A DNA stretch of 64,000 nucleotides from Tumebacillus lacus (GTDB lineage: Bacteria; Bacillota; Bacilli; Tumebacillales; Tumebacillaceae): the NCBI RefSeq assembly GCF_026410385.1, contig NZ_JAPMLT010000003.1:1-64000 (forward strand). Direction: 5' to 3'. Shown here piece after piece: positions 1-8,945 of the stretch (within the stretch, counting starts at the first letter, position 1; each line of letters starts with the position of its first letter). Made by a program: the position numbers and the translations under genes. The notes beneath the pieces were generated by a model. The model was not told where the DNA came from. It saw only the letters and a list, made by a program, of their open reading frames with translations, and did no database searches.

Positions 1-354
<354 letters not shown>

Positions 355-479
355 GTTTGGTTCAAGCGAACTGAATCGCTGGCTCGAAAATCGATCTCGT
401 AACACTCGTTTAGTTTTCAAGGATCAATCAGCGAGATCACTCTCGCGTCAACCGCTTGTCTCTCGCGGCGACAAGAGAT
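355..479 (-). other. rrn leader region
   Basis: This is the untranslated leader between the candidate rrn promoter and 16S. On the reverse strand it contains CCTTGAAAACTAAACGAG (about 404-421), a motif common in Bacilli rrn leaders and spacers. It also has two short inverted repeats, GCGAG/CTCGC at about 431-446 and CTTGTC/GACAAG at about 457-477, which are plausible processing or antitermination structures. No protein gene is seen here. Confidence 0.55.
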
Positions 480-508
480 ATCTTATCATGCCCGTTCCTC
501 CACCACAA
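480..508 (-). promoter_or_regulatory. candidate rrn sigma-A promoter
   Basis: On the reverse strand a -35-like TTGTGG (503-508) and a -10-like TAAGAT (480-485) are separated by exactly 17 bp, about 125 bp upstream of mature 16S. A second -35-like TTGACG nearer the gene has no good -10 partner. Only this promoter fits well; rrn operons often have tandem promoters. Confidence 0.4.
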
Positions 509-540
509 CCCAACATTCTGCCACAATCCGCCATTGCAAA

Positions 541-566
541 ACAAAAAGCCGCTTTTCAGCGGCTCA
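541..566 (-). terminator. intrinsic terminator after the lipase gene
   Basis: On the reverse strand GAGCCGCTGAAAAGCGGC forms a hairpin followed by TTTTTGTTTTG. It lies 33 bp past the stop of the lipase gene and just before the rrn promoter, so it insulates the two units. Confidence 0.85.
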
Positions 567-598
567 CAATCTCAAGGCTCGTTATTTTGTTTTCATGC

Positions 599-3361
599 TC
601 ACTCTCCCGCCATATGAAGCGGTTGGCCTTGAACGGCGTTCGCACCTTGATACACCGCCGTGTTGCCTGTGGTCTGACGAATCGTCAGCGGCGCGGACGT
701 TTGATTTTGCAGGTTGCCGTATACATAGCGGTCGTGTGTGCCCGTCTCCGCGATATCGTATTTGGCGACGATAAACTCAGTGCCGTCGTCGCTCTTTACG
801 ACGATGTCATAGTCGGTGAACTTGTTGATAAAGAACTGCAGATTTTGCTTGCCGTCCTGCAATCTCGCTGCTTGCGGTTGCAAAGATGCGGTGGAGTGTT
901 CCGCATCCAGCGTGCCGTCCGCATAGAACTTCACCGTTTCGGTCAGACCGGTCTTTTTGTTTTTCAGCTCCACCGTCATGTTGCTGAAGCTCTCCGGCGT
1001 GCCGGTCAGCGATTGAGCCGTCAGTTCCGGCAGCAATTCGCTCGCAGCCGAGGTGCGGATGCCTGCGACCGAGATGTTCGGCTGACCTTTTACGATATTG
1101 ACGATCTTGGTACGGGTCGCCTGATCTTTGACCAAGGCAACGTGGTCTGCGCTGGAATAATAGAAGGAAGCGTTCGTGCCCGGTTTGTTCGCCGAGAGCA
1201 ACGGCACGGTGCCGTCGCCTTTGGCCATCACGTATTCGAGATAGAACCAATGGAAGATGTCTTTCATCTCCCAGTAGTTGTAAGCGGTCACAGTGCTTTG
1301 CGCGTCTCCGATGATGTGGTGCTGTTTGACACCCGGATAGCTCAGGTCCCATTGTCCGTGCCGGGTGTCGGCCAGTCCGGCCAGCGCGCTGTTCGGATAT
1401 TTGGCGTTCAGCTGCGCGTGCGTGTAATCGGTCGTATTGCCCCAAATGTCGATGTAGCGGTAGGCCGAACGTCCGAGTTGCGCTTTGATTTGCTTTTCGT
1501 ACTCAGCGGACGGCGCGAGTTGATACACGGCCGGGGCGTTTTTCGAAATCGCCTCGCCCGTGGAGTCAAAGACGATCGGGATGCCAAAGTTGTAGCCGCC
1601 AAACGCCAGTGCTTTTGAAGCGAGCGCCGCGCCGAGGAACGGCGTGCCGACGGTGGTAACTTGGTCGATTTTGGTTGTCATCGCCGGTTGATTCAGCAAG
1701 TAGTCTTTCATGACCAGACCGCCCATGCTGTGCGCGACCGCTTGTACTTTCGTCGCACCGGATGTGCTCAAAGCTTGGTTGATCGTGTCGGTCAAGCGCT
1801 GTTGGTGGGCGCGATTGTCCAAACGCCAGTCATAGGGGAATCCGTACAGGGTCTTGCCCGGCACGTAGCCTGCCTGGGTCAAGTCGCTGATCAAGTCGCG
1901 GTAGTACGACGCGAGATCCAATTGGACGCTTGACAAGTAGGTGATCCCTTCCAGTCCGTAGTGATTCAAGTTTGGCGTGACGGTGACGCCGGAGTTCTTC
2001 TGAACGACACCCGTGCATCCCGAGCAGGCCGGGACGAGTTCCAAGTTGTTTTTCAGCGGCGCGTTGATCAGCAGCGCATCCCACAGATTGAACCAGGTCA
2101 GTTCGCCGTTCGCCATCAATTGAGAGCCGCCGATGCCCGGGAAGAGGATGACCGGGATGGTTTTCGTCTTCAAAGAGAGCGTGTAGTTGGCGGTGGAGGC
2201 TCCGGTGTACGGATAGACTTTCGCGTAGTAGTACCCCGGATCGAGGGTCATTTGAATCTGCTCGTTGCTGTTGCTGCTCAGTTGGGAGTAGCCCACCAGC
2301 CCTTGCGAGGCGTTGTACAAGGAGACATCATAGTCGGTGCCGACGGGGATGTTGGTCAGGTCGAGGGAGAAGGTGGAGCGCAGCGGCACGTAAAAGCGGT
2401 AGAAGTCTTGGTCGGAGCCTGTATGCAGATTGGCATTGAGGTAGGAGTTGTTGTTTTGCACGGTAAGCGCGCCGGCAAACGTGTCATTGCGCTCATAGGA
2501 ATCGGAGTCGGTGTCAGGCGTCGTGGAGTGAGTCGCTTGGAGGTTGTAGGAGAGATTGGTGTTGTAGGTGCCGTTGTAGCCTTTTACCTTGACGTAATAG
2601 GTGCTTCCGGCTGTCACCGGCAGATTGGTGATGATCTCGTCGGAGTTGCTCCCTTTGAGCGAGGAGCGGAGCAAGGTGTTGGCGGAGTCATACACTTCGA
2701 TGTCATAGTCGGTGCCGTCCGGGACCGCCCCGAGCCAGAAGCGGGCCACGCCGCCGGTGCCAAAGCTGACCTTGAAATAGTCGACGTCAGAGGAGGAACT
2801 GATCTTGCCAAACAGATCATCCCCTGCGACCAACGTGTTGGCCGAGGCGAAAGAACCGTTGCTCTCCGTCTCGTTGACATTAAGCATGGCGCTGACTTCG
2901 CCTGTGGTGGCGAGACGGCGGTGCATCGTATCCCCGAGTTGCACGTTGGCGGCTGTGATGTTGCCGTTTTCGTCGCGCTTGATTTGCAGGATCAATTGGC
3001 CCGCAAAGGAGTCGATCTCCTCTTTGTTGTGGCTGACCTTGATGTTGAACGAGTAGCTTTCCCCTTCGCGAAGTCCTTTGATCGTCAGCGATTTGCGGCC
3101 GGCTGTCAACTTGCCTTTGTACTCGATCTGTTTGCCCTCGCTGCTGCCGATCAAAACGTCGACCGACTGCCCGGCAGCGAGCGTGCCCGGATACTGAAAC
3201 TCGACTGCCACCTCCCCTTTGCTGTCTGCCGTCGCCGCAAATACGTACGGCGCAGCAGGCGTTTCCGTTGCAGCTTGCACGGTCGGGGCTGCCAAGGTGA
3301 GCGGTGACAAGGCGAGCGCCGCGATCAGCAACCAATGAAACGGTTTTGTTGCACGTCTCAT
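599..3361 (-). CDS. secreted LCAT-like lipase/acyltransferase with two PPC domains
   Basis: This 920-residue exported protein probably hydrolyses or transfers acyl groups of lipids outside the cell. A signal peptide covers about residues 1-30, ending in VQA. Residues about 160-280 and 285-395 are two beta-rich repeats of the pre-peptidase C-terminal (PPC) type, with recurring DxDYF/DQDFYRF and GTDYD. The lecithin:cholesterol acyltransferase-like alpha/beta hydrolase domain starts near 402 (PVILFPGIGGS). It has FPYDWR near 508, the nucleophile motif AHSMGG with Ser545, TVGTPFLGA, and a likely catalytic His in SADHVALV. The tail of about 140 residues is unassigned. The start has a strong GAGGGAGGG site 8 bases upstream. 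PPC domains usually sit C-terminal in proteases, so their position before a lipase domain is unusual. The gene is monocistronic between two terminators. The family call is firm; the substrate is unknown. Confidence 0.85.
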   Translation of the reverse strand: MRRATKPFHWLLIAALALSPLTLAAPTVQAATETPAAPYVFAATADSKGEVAVEFQYPGTLAAGQSVDVLIGSSEGKQIEYKGKLTAGRKSLTIKGLREGESYSFNIKVSHNKEEIDSFAGQLILQIKRDENGNITAANVQLGDTMHRRLATTGEVSAMLNVNETESNGSFASANTLVAGDDLFGKISSSSDVDYFKVSFGTGGVARFWLGAVPDGTDYDIEVYDSANTLLRSSLKGSNSDEIITNLPVTAGSTYYVKVKGYNGTYNTNLSYNLQATHSTTPDTDSDSYERNDTFAGALTVQNNNSYLNANLHTGSDQDFYRFYVPLRSTFSLDLTNIPVGTDYDVSLYNASQGLVGYSQLSSNSNEQIQMTLDPGYYYAKVYPYTGASTANYTLSLKTKTIPVILFPGIGGSQLMANGELTWFNLWDALLINAPLKNNLELVPACSGCTGVVQKNSGVTVTPNLNHYGLEGITYLSSVQLDLASYYRDLISDLTQAGYVPGKTLYGFPYDWRLDNRAHQQRLTDTINQALSTSGATKVQAVAHSMGGLVMKDYLLNQPAMTTKIDQVTTVGTPFLGAALASKALAFGGYNFGIPIVFDSTGEAISKNAPAVYQLAPSAEYEKQIKAQLGRSAYRYIDIWGNTTDYTHAQLNAKYPNSALAGLADTRHGQWDLSYPGVKQHHIIGDAQSTVTAYNYWEMKDIFHWFYLEYVMAKGDGTVPLLSANKPGTNASFYYSSADHVALVKDQATRTKIVNIVKGQPNISVAGIRTSAASELLPELTAQSLTGTPESFSNMTVELKNKKTGLTETVKFYADGTLDAEHSTASLQPQAARLQDGKQNLQFFINKFTDYDIVVKSDDGTEFIVAKYDIAETGTHDRYVYGNLQNQTSAPLTIRQTTGNTAVYQGANAVQGQPLHMAGE

Positions 3362-3390
3362 AAAATAATCCCTCCCTCTGGAAAATGGGT

Positions 3391-3404
3391 ATTACAATTG
3401 TAAT
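3391..3404. promoter_or_regulatory. palindromic operator candidate (TACA-N2-TGTA type)
   Basis: ATTACAATTGTAAT is a perfect 14-bp palindrome 30 bp upstream of the lipase start. Its core TACAATTGTA matches the TACA-N2-TGTA pattern of CopY/BlaI/MecI-type repressors. No such regulator is encoded in the window, so the link is inference from sequence alone. Confidence 0.35.
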
Positions 3405-3436
3405 GCTACTATCTTTATTCTGTAAAAGGCAATAAA

Positions 3437-3466
3437 AAAACTCCCGACTGGTCGGGAGTTTTTTTA
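3437..3466 (-). terminator. intrinsic terminator, overlapping a stop codon
   Basis: The perfect 9-bp stem CTCCCGACTGGTCGGGAG (3441-3458) is flanked by A and T runs. On the reverse strand the U-tract follows directly after the stop of the 3464-3997 gene, whose TAA lies in the upstream A/T flank. Confidence 0.9.
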
Positions 3467-3997
3467 TGATTCGATAAAATCGCACCGTTTCTCGAATTTC
3501 TCCAGCATTGGATGGCGTGCATAGCCCCCGCTCCCGTGGATGATCAGACGAACACCCCGGATCAATTCCGGGAAGGAAGCAAATCCGGCGAAGGCGTTGG
3601 CATACCCGGCACTCAGGTAGAGAAAATACGGGCCGGGGTGGCGTTCCCCGATGTGGCGAAGGATCAGTTCCATCGGCGTGTATTTTTTGCGCTTTTCTTC
3701 AAACGTGTCGATGCGAATGTACGCGTCGGTGCGCACGTCGTCCAGCAGCGACTCGATCTCCTTCACCCGGCGGTGAAACGGCGATGCATCGCGGACGCCG
3801 AGGGTGGCGAGCGTCTTTTCGTTGTGCGGGAACAGCACGATGCGGGAAAAGCGGCGACGCTCGGCCAGTTCGAGGATCTGCCGCAGGTCGTGCTCGGTGA
3901 ACGCGTCAAAGGAGTCGAGCACGAGCAATGTCCCTTTCGCCGCATCGAACACTTGTTCTCCATAGCCGAAATCGACCATCTTGCGCTGTTTGGCCAT
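3464..3997 (-). CDS. hypothetical protein, possibly a degenerate nucleotidyltransferase-fold protein
   Basis: This 177-residue cytoplasmic protein has no certain assignment. By eye it follows the layout of NadD/CoaD-type adenylyltransferases. Near residue 29, SFDAFTEHDL aligns with the FDPxTxGHL nucleotide-binding loop. SPFHRRVKEIESLL resembles the family's SPEHR helix. KKYTPMELILRHIGERHP, followed by FLYLSAGYANAF, matches the SYTIDTL...RYP...IIGAD stretch. The catalytic (T/H)xGH is not intact because the His is displaced, and no C-terminal ISSTxIR motif is seen. If the alignment holds, this is a non-canonical or inactive relative. The start has AAAGGAG well placed upstream. It is monocistronic, between two terminators. 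The protein is clearly coding; the fold assignment is tentative. Confidence 0.8.
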   Translation of the reverse strand: MAKQRKMVDFGYGEQVFDAAKGTLLVLDSFDAFTEHDLRQILELAERRRFSRIVLFPHNEKTLATLGVRDASPFHRRVKEIESLLDDVRTDAYIRIDTFEEKRKKYTPMELILRHIGERHPGPYFLYLSAGYANAFAGFASFPELIRGVRLIIHGSGGYARHPMLEKFEKRCDFIES

Positions 3998-4030
3998 GCC
4001 GACACTCCTTTCCTGTTGCTACCAGAGTAC

Positions 4031-4068
4031 CAAAAACCCTTCGCGCACTCAATCGCGAAGGGTTTTTG
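4031..4068 (-). terminator. intrinsic terminator of the korAB operon
   Basis: AAAAACCCTTCGCG (4032-4045) pairs with CGCGAAGGGTTTTT (4054-4067). The 14-bp stem is bidirectional by sequence and closes the leftward operon that ends with korB. Confidence 0.9.
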
Positions 4069-4107
4069 GACAGGCATGTATTATATATTTCCTGTGCTCG
4101 GTTTCGG

Positions 4108-4971
4108 TTACCGGCGGAACTGATCGATCAGTCCGGCCGCGTCTGCAGGCGTGATGTCGAGCGTCTGCTTGACGGTTCCGGTCTCGGTGGCACCCAGCAC
4201 GTATTCGTGCCAAGCCGGACGCTCTTCCCGGTACAGGATGCCGGTGCAGACCGACTCGGTCTCGGCGATGCGCTTCATCGCGTTGTATTTGTCGGTCGGG
4301 TCATAGCCTTCCTCTTCGTCGAGATTGACGATGTGCTCCTTGAACCATTCATAGGTGTTGACGCGGTTGAAGGTGACGCACGGCGAGAAGACGTTGACCA
4401 AGGAGAATCCTTTGTGTTTCATCGCCGCTTCGATGATGTTTTGCATCTGCTTCAACTCGCCGGAGAACGCTTGGGCGACGAACGAGGCACCCGAGACGAT
4501 CGCCAACTCCAGCGGCTTGAGCGGTTCTTCCCCGACGCCTGCCGGGGAAGTTTTGGTTTTGTGGCCTTTTTTCGAGGTCGGCGAGGCTTGACCGGTGGTC
4601 AGACCGTAGATGTGGTTGTCCATGACGATGTAGGTGATGTCGACGTTGCGACGGCAGGCGTGAATGAAATGGCCGACGCCGATGCCGTAGCCGTCGCCGT
4701 CACCGCCCGCTGCGATGACGGTCAGGTCTTGGTTGGCCATCTTGACACCCTGCGCGGTCGGCAGGGAGCGGCCGTGCAAGGTGTGGAAGCCGTAGCTTCC
4801 GAAGTGCTGCGAGATCTTGCCGGAGCAGCCGATCCCGGAGACGCAGACGACGTCTTCCGGCTCTAAGCCCATCCGCACGCAGACTTGCTGCAGGGCGGCA
4901 AGGACGGAAAAGTCGCCGCACCCGGGGCACCAAGTCGCTTTGTCATACCGAAAATCTGCCATAGTCGCCAT
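4108..4971 (-). CDS. korB: 2-oxoacid:ferredoxin oxidoreductase, beta subunit
   Basis: This 287-residue thiamine-pyrophosphate-binding subunit works with KorA to convert a 2-oxoacid (usually 2-oxoglutarate in this class) plus CoA to acyl-CoA, CO2 and reduced ferredoxin. CPGCGDF lies near residue 15. The TPP/Mg motif runs from GGDGDGYGIG through DNHIYGLTTGQ, with SGIGCSGK before it. No 4Fe-4S ferredoxin domain is present, as in the two-subunit enzymes of aerobic Bacilli. The ATG at 4971 is preceded by AAGGGGTGA, which overlaps the end of korA; the genes are only 7 bp apart. A second in-frame ATG three codons in is possible. Confident at family level; substrate preference is not visible. Confidence 0.93.
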   Translation of the reverse strand: MATMADFRYDKATWCPGCGDFSVLAALQQVCVRMGLEPEDVVCVSGIGCSGKISQHFGSYGFHTLHGRSLPTAQGVKMANQDLTVIAAGGDGDGYGIGVGHFIHACRRNVDITYIVMDNHIYGLTTGQASPTSKKGHKTKTSPAGVGEEPLKPLELAIVSGASFVAQAFSGELKQMQNIIEAAMKHKGFSLVNVFSPCVTFNRVNTYEWFKEHIVNLDEEEGYDPTDKYNAMKRIAETESVCTGILYREERPAWHEYVLGATETGTVKQTLDITPADAAGLIDQFRR

Positions 4972-4978
4972 TTTTCAA

Positions 4979-6718
4979 TCACCCCTTCACGTGGCTGACA
5001 ATCTCGCTGACGGTGAACGGATTGCCGTTGTATTTGTGCAGCACGTCCATCTTGTCGTGGAAGCCGATCTCTTTGCAGAGCAATCCTGCCAATTGACCTG
5101 TGTAGTTGTTGTCGACGACGACGACGCGCTGCGCTTTTTCCAAATGCGGACGGACCGCGTCTTTCGGGAACGGCATCAGGCAACGCAGTTGCAAATGGCC
5201 GACGTTGGTCGCGCCGCCCAGTTGCTCCATCGCTTCGGCGATCTGCGCCTCAGTGGAACCAAATCCGACGAGGATCGTCTCGGCCCCGTCCGGCCCGCTG
5301 TAGTCGACGCCCCACTCGTTGACGTCGCGCTCCAGCGTGGACAGTTTCCGGAAGCGTTTTTTCATCTGCGCTTCCCGCATCGGCACGTCCTCGATCTCAA
5401 GACCCGTCTCTTCGTGCTCGTTGGTCAGGGCGCAATAGCGGCCGTTTTTCATGCCGGGGAACGAGCGCGGCGAGATGCCCGATTCGGTAAGAGCATATCG
5501 TTTGAACGCGCCCTTCTCCATCTCGTCAAGCTGCGCCTGCGTGACCACTTCGCCGCGGTCGATGGTGACGCGGGAGAGATCGAGGTCAGGGAAGGAGCGC
5601 TTGTTCATGCCCATCAGCAGGTCGGAGAGCACGATGACCGGAACTTGATAGCGCTCCGCCAGGTTGAACGCGTTGATCATTTGATAGAAGCAATCCTCAA
5701 TCGACGTCGGCGCGATGACGATGCGCGGCGTCTCACCGTGTGATCCGTACAACGCTTCGTAGAGGTCGGACTGCTCCGTTTTGGTCGGCAAGCCGGTGGA
5801 CGGTCCGCCGCGCTGGACATCGACGATGACCAGCGGTGTCTCGGAGATGCCGGACATGCCGAGCGCTTCCATCATCAAGGACAGGCCCGGGCCGGACGTG
5901 GAGGTCATCGAGCGCACGCCGGCGAAGTTTGCGCCGATCGCCATGATGCAAGCGGCGATCTCGTCCTCCGCTTGCAGGACTTTGCCGCCAAACTTCGGCA
6001 GGTTGGCGAGCACCCAATACAGGATCTCGGTCGCCGGGGTGATCGGATAGGCGGCGAGAATGCGGCACCCGGCCAGCGTTGCACCGAGGCCGATGCACTC
6101 GTTGCCGGACATCAGCAGACGGGCCTTTTCCGGTTTGCTGGCCACCGGAACCGGTTTTTGCAAGTTGCCGTAATGCTCTTTGACGTAGTTGTAGCCTTGG
6201 TCGAACGCGTTTTTGTTCAAATTGACCAGTTCGGCGCCTTTTTTGCCAAACTGCGCTTCGATTTGCTCATAGAAATTGCTCGGGTCGATGCCGAGCATGT
6301 AGCTGGAGGCGCCGGCGGCGACCATGTTTTTGATGATCGAGTTGCCGAGATCTTTGGCGAACTGAGAGAGCGGCACAGCGCAGAGATGGACCGCTCCTCC
6401 CCGCTTGGTCGACGCTTGGAACTTGGCATCGTGGATGATGACGGCGCCCTCGACGAGCTCGTCTTCGTTTTCATCGATGGTCGTTTGGTCGAAGGCGACG
6501 AGCATTTCCAGCGTGTCGCCGTGATACTTCACTTCGCGGTCTGTGGATGCGCGGATCTTGTAGTTGGTGTGGCCGCCCTTGACGAGCGACATGAAATGGC
6601 GGTAGGCAAATATGTAGTAGCCCATCCGAGTCAGGACGGTCGCGAGGATTTCCCCGGTCGAGTCGATCCCTTCCCCTTGCGCACCGCCCACTTTCCAGGT
6701 GAATTCGTTGGTGGTCAT
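4979..6718 (-). CDS. korA: 2-oxoacid:ferredoxin oxidoreductase, alpha subunit (gamma-alpha fusion)
   Basis: This 579-residue partner of KorB has an N-terminal gamma domain of about 190 residues with the GAQGEGI motif. It is fused to the pyruvate:ferredoxin oxidoreductase alpha domain (AAYPITPATEI, TSTSGPGLSLM, QRGGPSTGLPTKTEQ). The open frame extends 24 codons upstream, but GAGGTG lies 6 bases before the ATG at 6718, and the upstream gene stops only 10 bp away. I therefore start at MTTNEF. It is the third gene of a leftward operon behind a glycosyltransferase and a membrane phosphatase-like gene, an unusual setting for central carbon metabolism. Confidence 0.93.
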   Translation of the reverse strand: MTTNEFTWKVGGAQGEGIDSTGEILATVLTRMGYYIFAYRHFMSLVKGGHTNYKIRASTDREVKYHGDTLEMLVAFDQTTIDENEDELVEGAVIIHDAKFQASTKRGGAVHLCAVPLSQFAKDLGNSIIKNMVAAGASSYMLGIDPSNFYEQIEAQFGKKGAELVNLNKNAFDQGYNYVKEHYGNLQKPVPVASKPEKARLLMSGNECIGLGATLAGCRILAAYPITPATEILYWVLANLPKFGGKVLQAEDEIAACIMAIGANFAGVRSMTSTSGPGLSLMMEALGMSGISETPLVIVDVQRGGPSTGLPTKTEQSDLYEALYGSHGETPRIVIAPTSIEDCFYQMINAFNLAERYQVPVIVLSDLLMGMNKRSFPDLDLSRVTIDRGEVVTQAQLDEMEKGAFKRYALTESGISPRSFPGMKNGRYCALTNEHEETGLEIEDVPMREAQMKKRFRKLSTLERDVNEWGVDYSGPDGAETILVGFGSTEAQIAEAMEQLGGATNVGHLQLRCLMPFPKDAVRPHLEKAQRVVVVDNNYTGQLAGLLCKEIGFHDKMDVLHKYNGNPFTVSEIVSHVKG

Positions 6719-6728
6719 GTCTGTCACC

Positions 6729-8945
6729 TCATCTGCCAAGTCTTGATGGTGCGTGTTCGTGGGTAGTATGCCCAGATGCCTGTCCCGCAAACAACGCGAG
6801 CGGAACGGCGGCGTAGAGCAGGATCAAGGCGGCTGCCACCACCCCGGAATCGTTAAACAAAAAGGCGGCCAACGCGGCAGCCCACAGCCGTTTGGTGTTT
6901 TCGGTGACAAAGGTGCCCGACTCGCCGGGCAGCCGCTGCGGACGCCACAGCACGAGCAGGGTGAGTGCGGCGAACAGCAAAAATAATTTGCCCCAAGCGG
7001 AGACGCGCAACAGGTGCAGGTTCAGTTCCACCTTACGGAGGATCACCTGTCCCACGGCGGTGAACTCGCCATGCACGAGTTGCTCCGCGACGCGCCCGAT
7101 GTGCGTCTGCTGCCCGCTCGGGACCGCCCCGTTCCAGACGAGCATCCCGGCAAGGACGAGCAACAGGACGGTCAGCATCCCGCCGCCGAGGATCAGGCAT
7201 TGTCGCACGCTGGGGACTCGGGAGCAGGCGGAGTGGAGCAGCCAGTAGGCGCACCCTACCGCCGCCGCCATCGCACCGCCTGCGTTTGTACCGAGCGTCG
7301 GCGCGGCAAACAGCCAGATCACAGCGGCGAACAGGAACAGAGCGACGGCTCGTTGCCAGCGAGCGGAGATGCGGCCCTGCCACGCATTGAGGGCGAGCAG
7401 AACCGCGCCGAGCAGGACGCCCATGTATTCGTTGCCGATGCCGTAGTATCGGGCTCCGGCGATGGGGTCGTAGGAGAAAAGCGACTGTTTGAGCAAAGGT
7501 GCGCCGAGCAGCAGATCGATCATCAGGGTAAACGCCGTCACACCGGCCAGCCACCCAAGCCGTTGCAGCGGATCGCGGACGAGACGCAAGAGCAGAAAGA
7601 TGGCGAGCGTCCCCGTCAAGGAATAGCCAGTCGTCGCCGTCACGGAACGCGGACCGAGCAACGGAACGAGCAGCCAGGCCAGCGGGAAGATCATCATCAC
7701 CTCAAGGAACGGGCCGGCTGTGCGAAACCACTCCGCTCTGCGCCACAAAGAGGCGGCGAGCAAGACGGCGGCGAGGCCGATCCAGATGTCGAGCCAGTAC
7801 CGGACCAACATGTGCCGGGATTGGCTCGGCACGATCAGCCGGTCGACCAAAGCGGTCAGAAACTGATGCGGGTCGGAGGCGGAGATCGCTTGCATCGCCT
7901 GCCCTTGAAAGCGGCTTGCTGCCGCTTCCCCGCTGAAAAACTGCGCCAGGGTCGGTGCGAGGTCGTACTGGGCAACCAGCCCGGTGCGCTTGGTCGTTGG
8001 CGAACTGAGCAGCCCGCCGCCGCTGTAAGAGCCGCCCGCCAGCAAGACGGGCGTGAGCGGCGGTGCGGCAGGGTCGGGGTGCTTGTCCGGCGAGACGACG
8101 AGCATCAGGTGGTCGGGGCCGATCTCGGGCAACAGCTTGCCGACGAGCCGATCAGCCTGTTGGAGCGCCGCCAGTTCGGCCTGTTGCCGCTTCGAATCGG
8201 TCATCCGGCCGTACGTGCGGTGCAAGCGGGCGAGGTCGCCGCTGTCGATGACGATCAGGCTGGCCTGTGAGCGGATCTGTTGATAGCTGCGGTACAGTTG
8301 ATCGACGTCCGTGTGCAGACCGTAGGGATGCATGGCGGAAGGGTGGGTGCCTGCCTGTAGATTACCGATGTCGACCGCCCCGTCTCCGTCCATCGCGAGA
8401 AGGGCGGCCGGTCGGTGGATCTCATCGCCTAGATCGGAGTTGCCGAGCGCTGCGGTGCGGCCGCCGGCGCGGTGCACAGCATCGCCGAGCGCTCCGGCGT
8501 CCGCATGGAAACGAGCCTGATCGAGTTGGGCGGCGATGTGCGGCAGAGCTGGAAAAACGACGGTGCCCTGCGGCTCCCGACCCGTGTGGCGCAGGTAGAG
8601 GTCTCGTCCGGTGGTGGAGGCCGCGCCGTCCGTTTTCACTCGCTCCCCCGTGCCGTATGCGGCTGCGTAGACAGGTTGACTCACGATCGCACGCGCCCCG
8701 GTGTTGATCGTCAAAAGCGAATTGATCGCGTTTTTCGGGTTGCGTTCGATCTGATTGATCACGCCGGACGCGCCGGACTGTTGCATCTGCCAGAGATGCG
8801 GCGTCGTTTCCTGGGAAATAACGTCGAGACGTAAACCGTCGATCAGCAGCAAGACCGCACGTTTCGAGCTTTCTGCTTGAACAGGCGATGAAAGAAGAGA
8901 GCAGCTGAGCAGCATGACGAGCAGGACCCATCCGAGCCGTCTCAT
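6729..8945 (-). CDS. membrane protein with extracytoplasmic alkaline-phosphatase-superfamily domain
   Basis: This 738-residue protein has a signal peptide (about 1-24, ending VQA). An extracytoplasmic domain of about 330 residues resembles the alkaline phosphatase superfamily: LLLIDGLRLD metal-binding start, TTPHLWQM, NSLLTINTGA nucleophile region, and VVSPDKHPD before LTPVLLAGG. Beyond residue about 390 it is a polytopic membrane domain of roughly nine to ten segments containing a conserved-looking GARYYGIGNEYMG loop. The architecture suggests transfer or cleavage of phosphorylated lipid-linked or envelope groups. It starts with ATGA overlapping the stop of the glycosyltransferase, and korA follows after 10 bp. 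The gene is certain; its reaction is not known. Confidence 0.75.
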   Translation of the reverse strand: MRRLGWVLLVMLLSCSLLSSPVQAESSKRAVLLLIDGLRLDVISQETTPHLWQMQQSGASGVINQIERNPKNAINSLLTINTGARAIVSQPVYAAAYGTGERVKTDGAASTTGRDLYLRHTGREPQGTVVFPALPHIAAQLDQARFHADAGALGDAVHRAGGRTAALGNSDLGDEIHRPAALLAMDGDGAVDIGNLQAGTHPSAMHPYGLHTDVDQLYRSYQQIRSQASLIVIDSGDLARLHRTYGRMTDSKRQQAELAALQQADRLVGKLLPEIGPDHLMLVVSPDKHPDPAAPPLTPVLLAGGSYSGGGLLSSPTTKRTGLVAQYDLAPTLAQFFSGEAAASRFQGQAMQAISASDPHQFLTALVDRLIVPSQSRHMLVRYWLDIWIGLAAVLLAASLWRRAEWFRTAGPFLEVMMIFPLAWLLVPLLGPRSVTATTGYSLTGTLAIFLLLRLVRDPLQRLGWLAGVTAFTLMIDLLLGAPLLKQSLFSYDPIAGARYYGIGNEYMGVLLGAVLLALNAWQGRISARWQRAVALFLFAAVIWLFAAPTLGTNAGGAMAAAVGCAYWLLHSACSRVPSVRQCLILGGGMLTVLLLVLAGMLVWNGAVPSGQQTHIGRVAEQLVHGEFTAVGQVILRKVELNLHLLRVSAWGKLFLLFAALTLLVLWRPQRLPGESGTFVTENTKRLWAAALAAFLFNDSGVVAAALILLYAAVPLALFAGQASGHTTHEHAPSRLGR

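Noticed and set aside
1961-3307. Long open frame (448 codons) on the plus strand across the lipase gene
   Set aside because: It lies entirely antisense to a well-supported gene, has a valine- and arginine-rich shadow composition, and has no ribosome site. High GC content commonly opens such frames.
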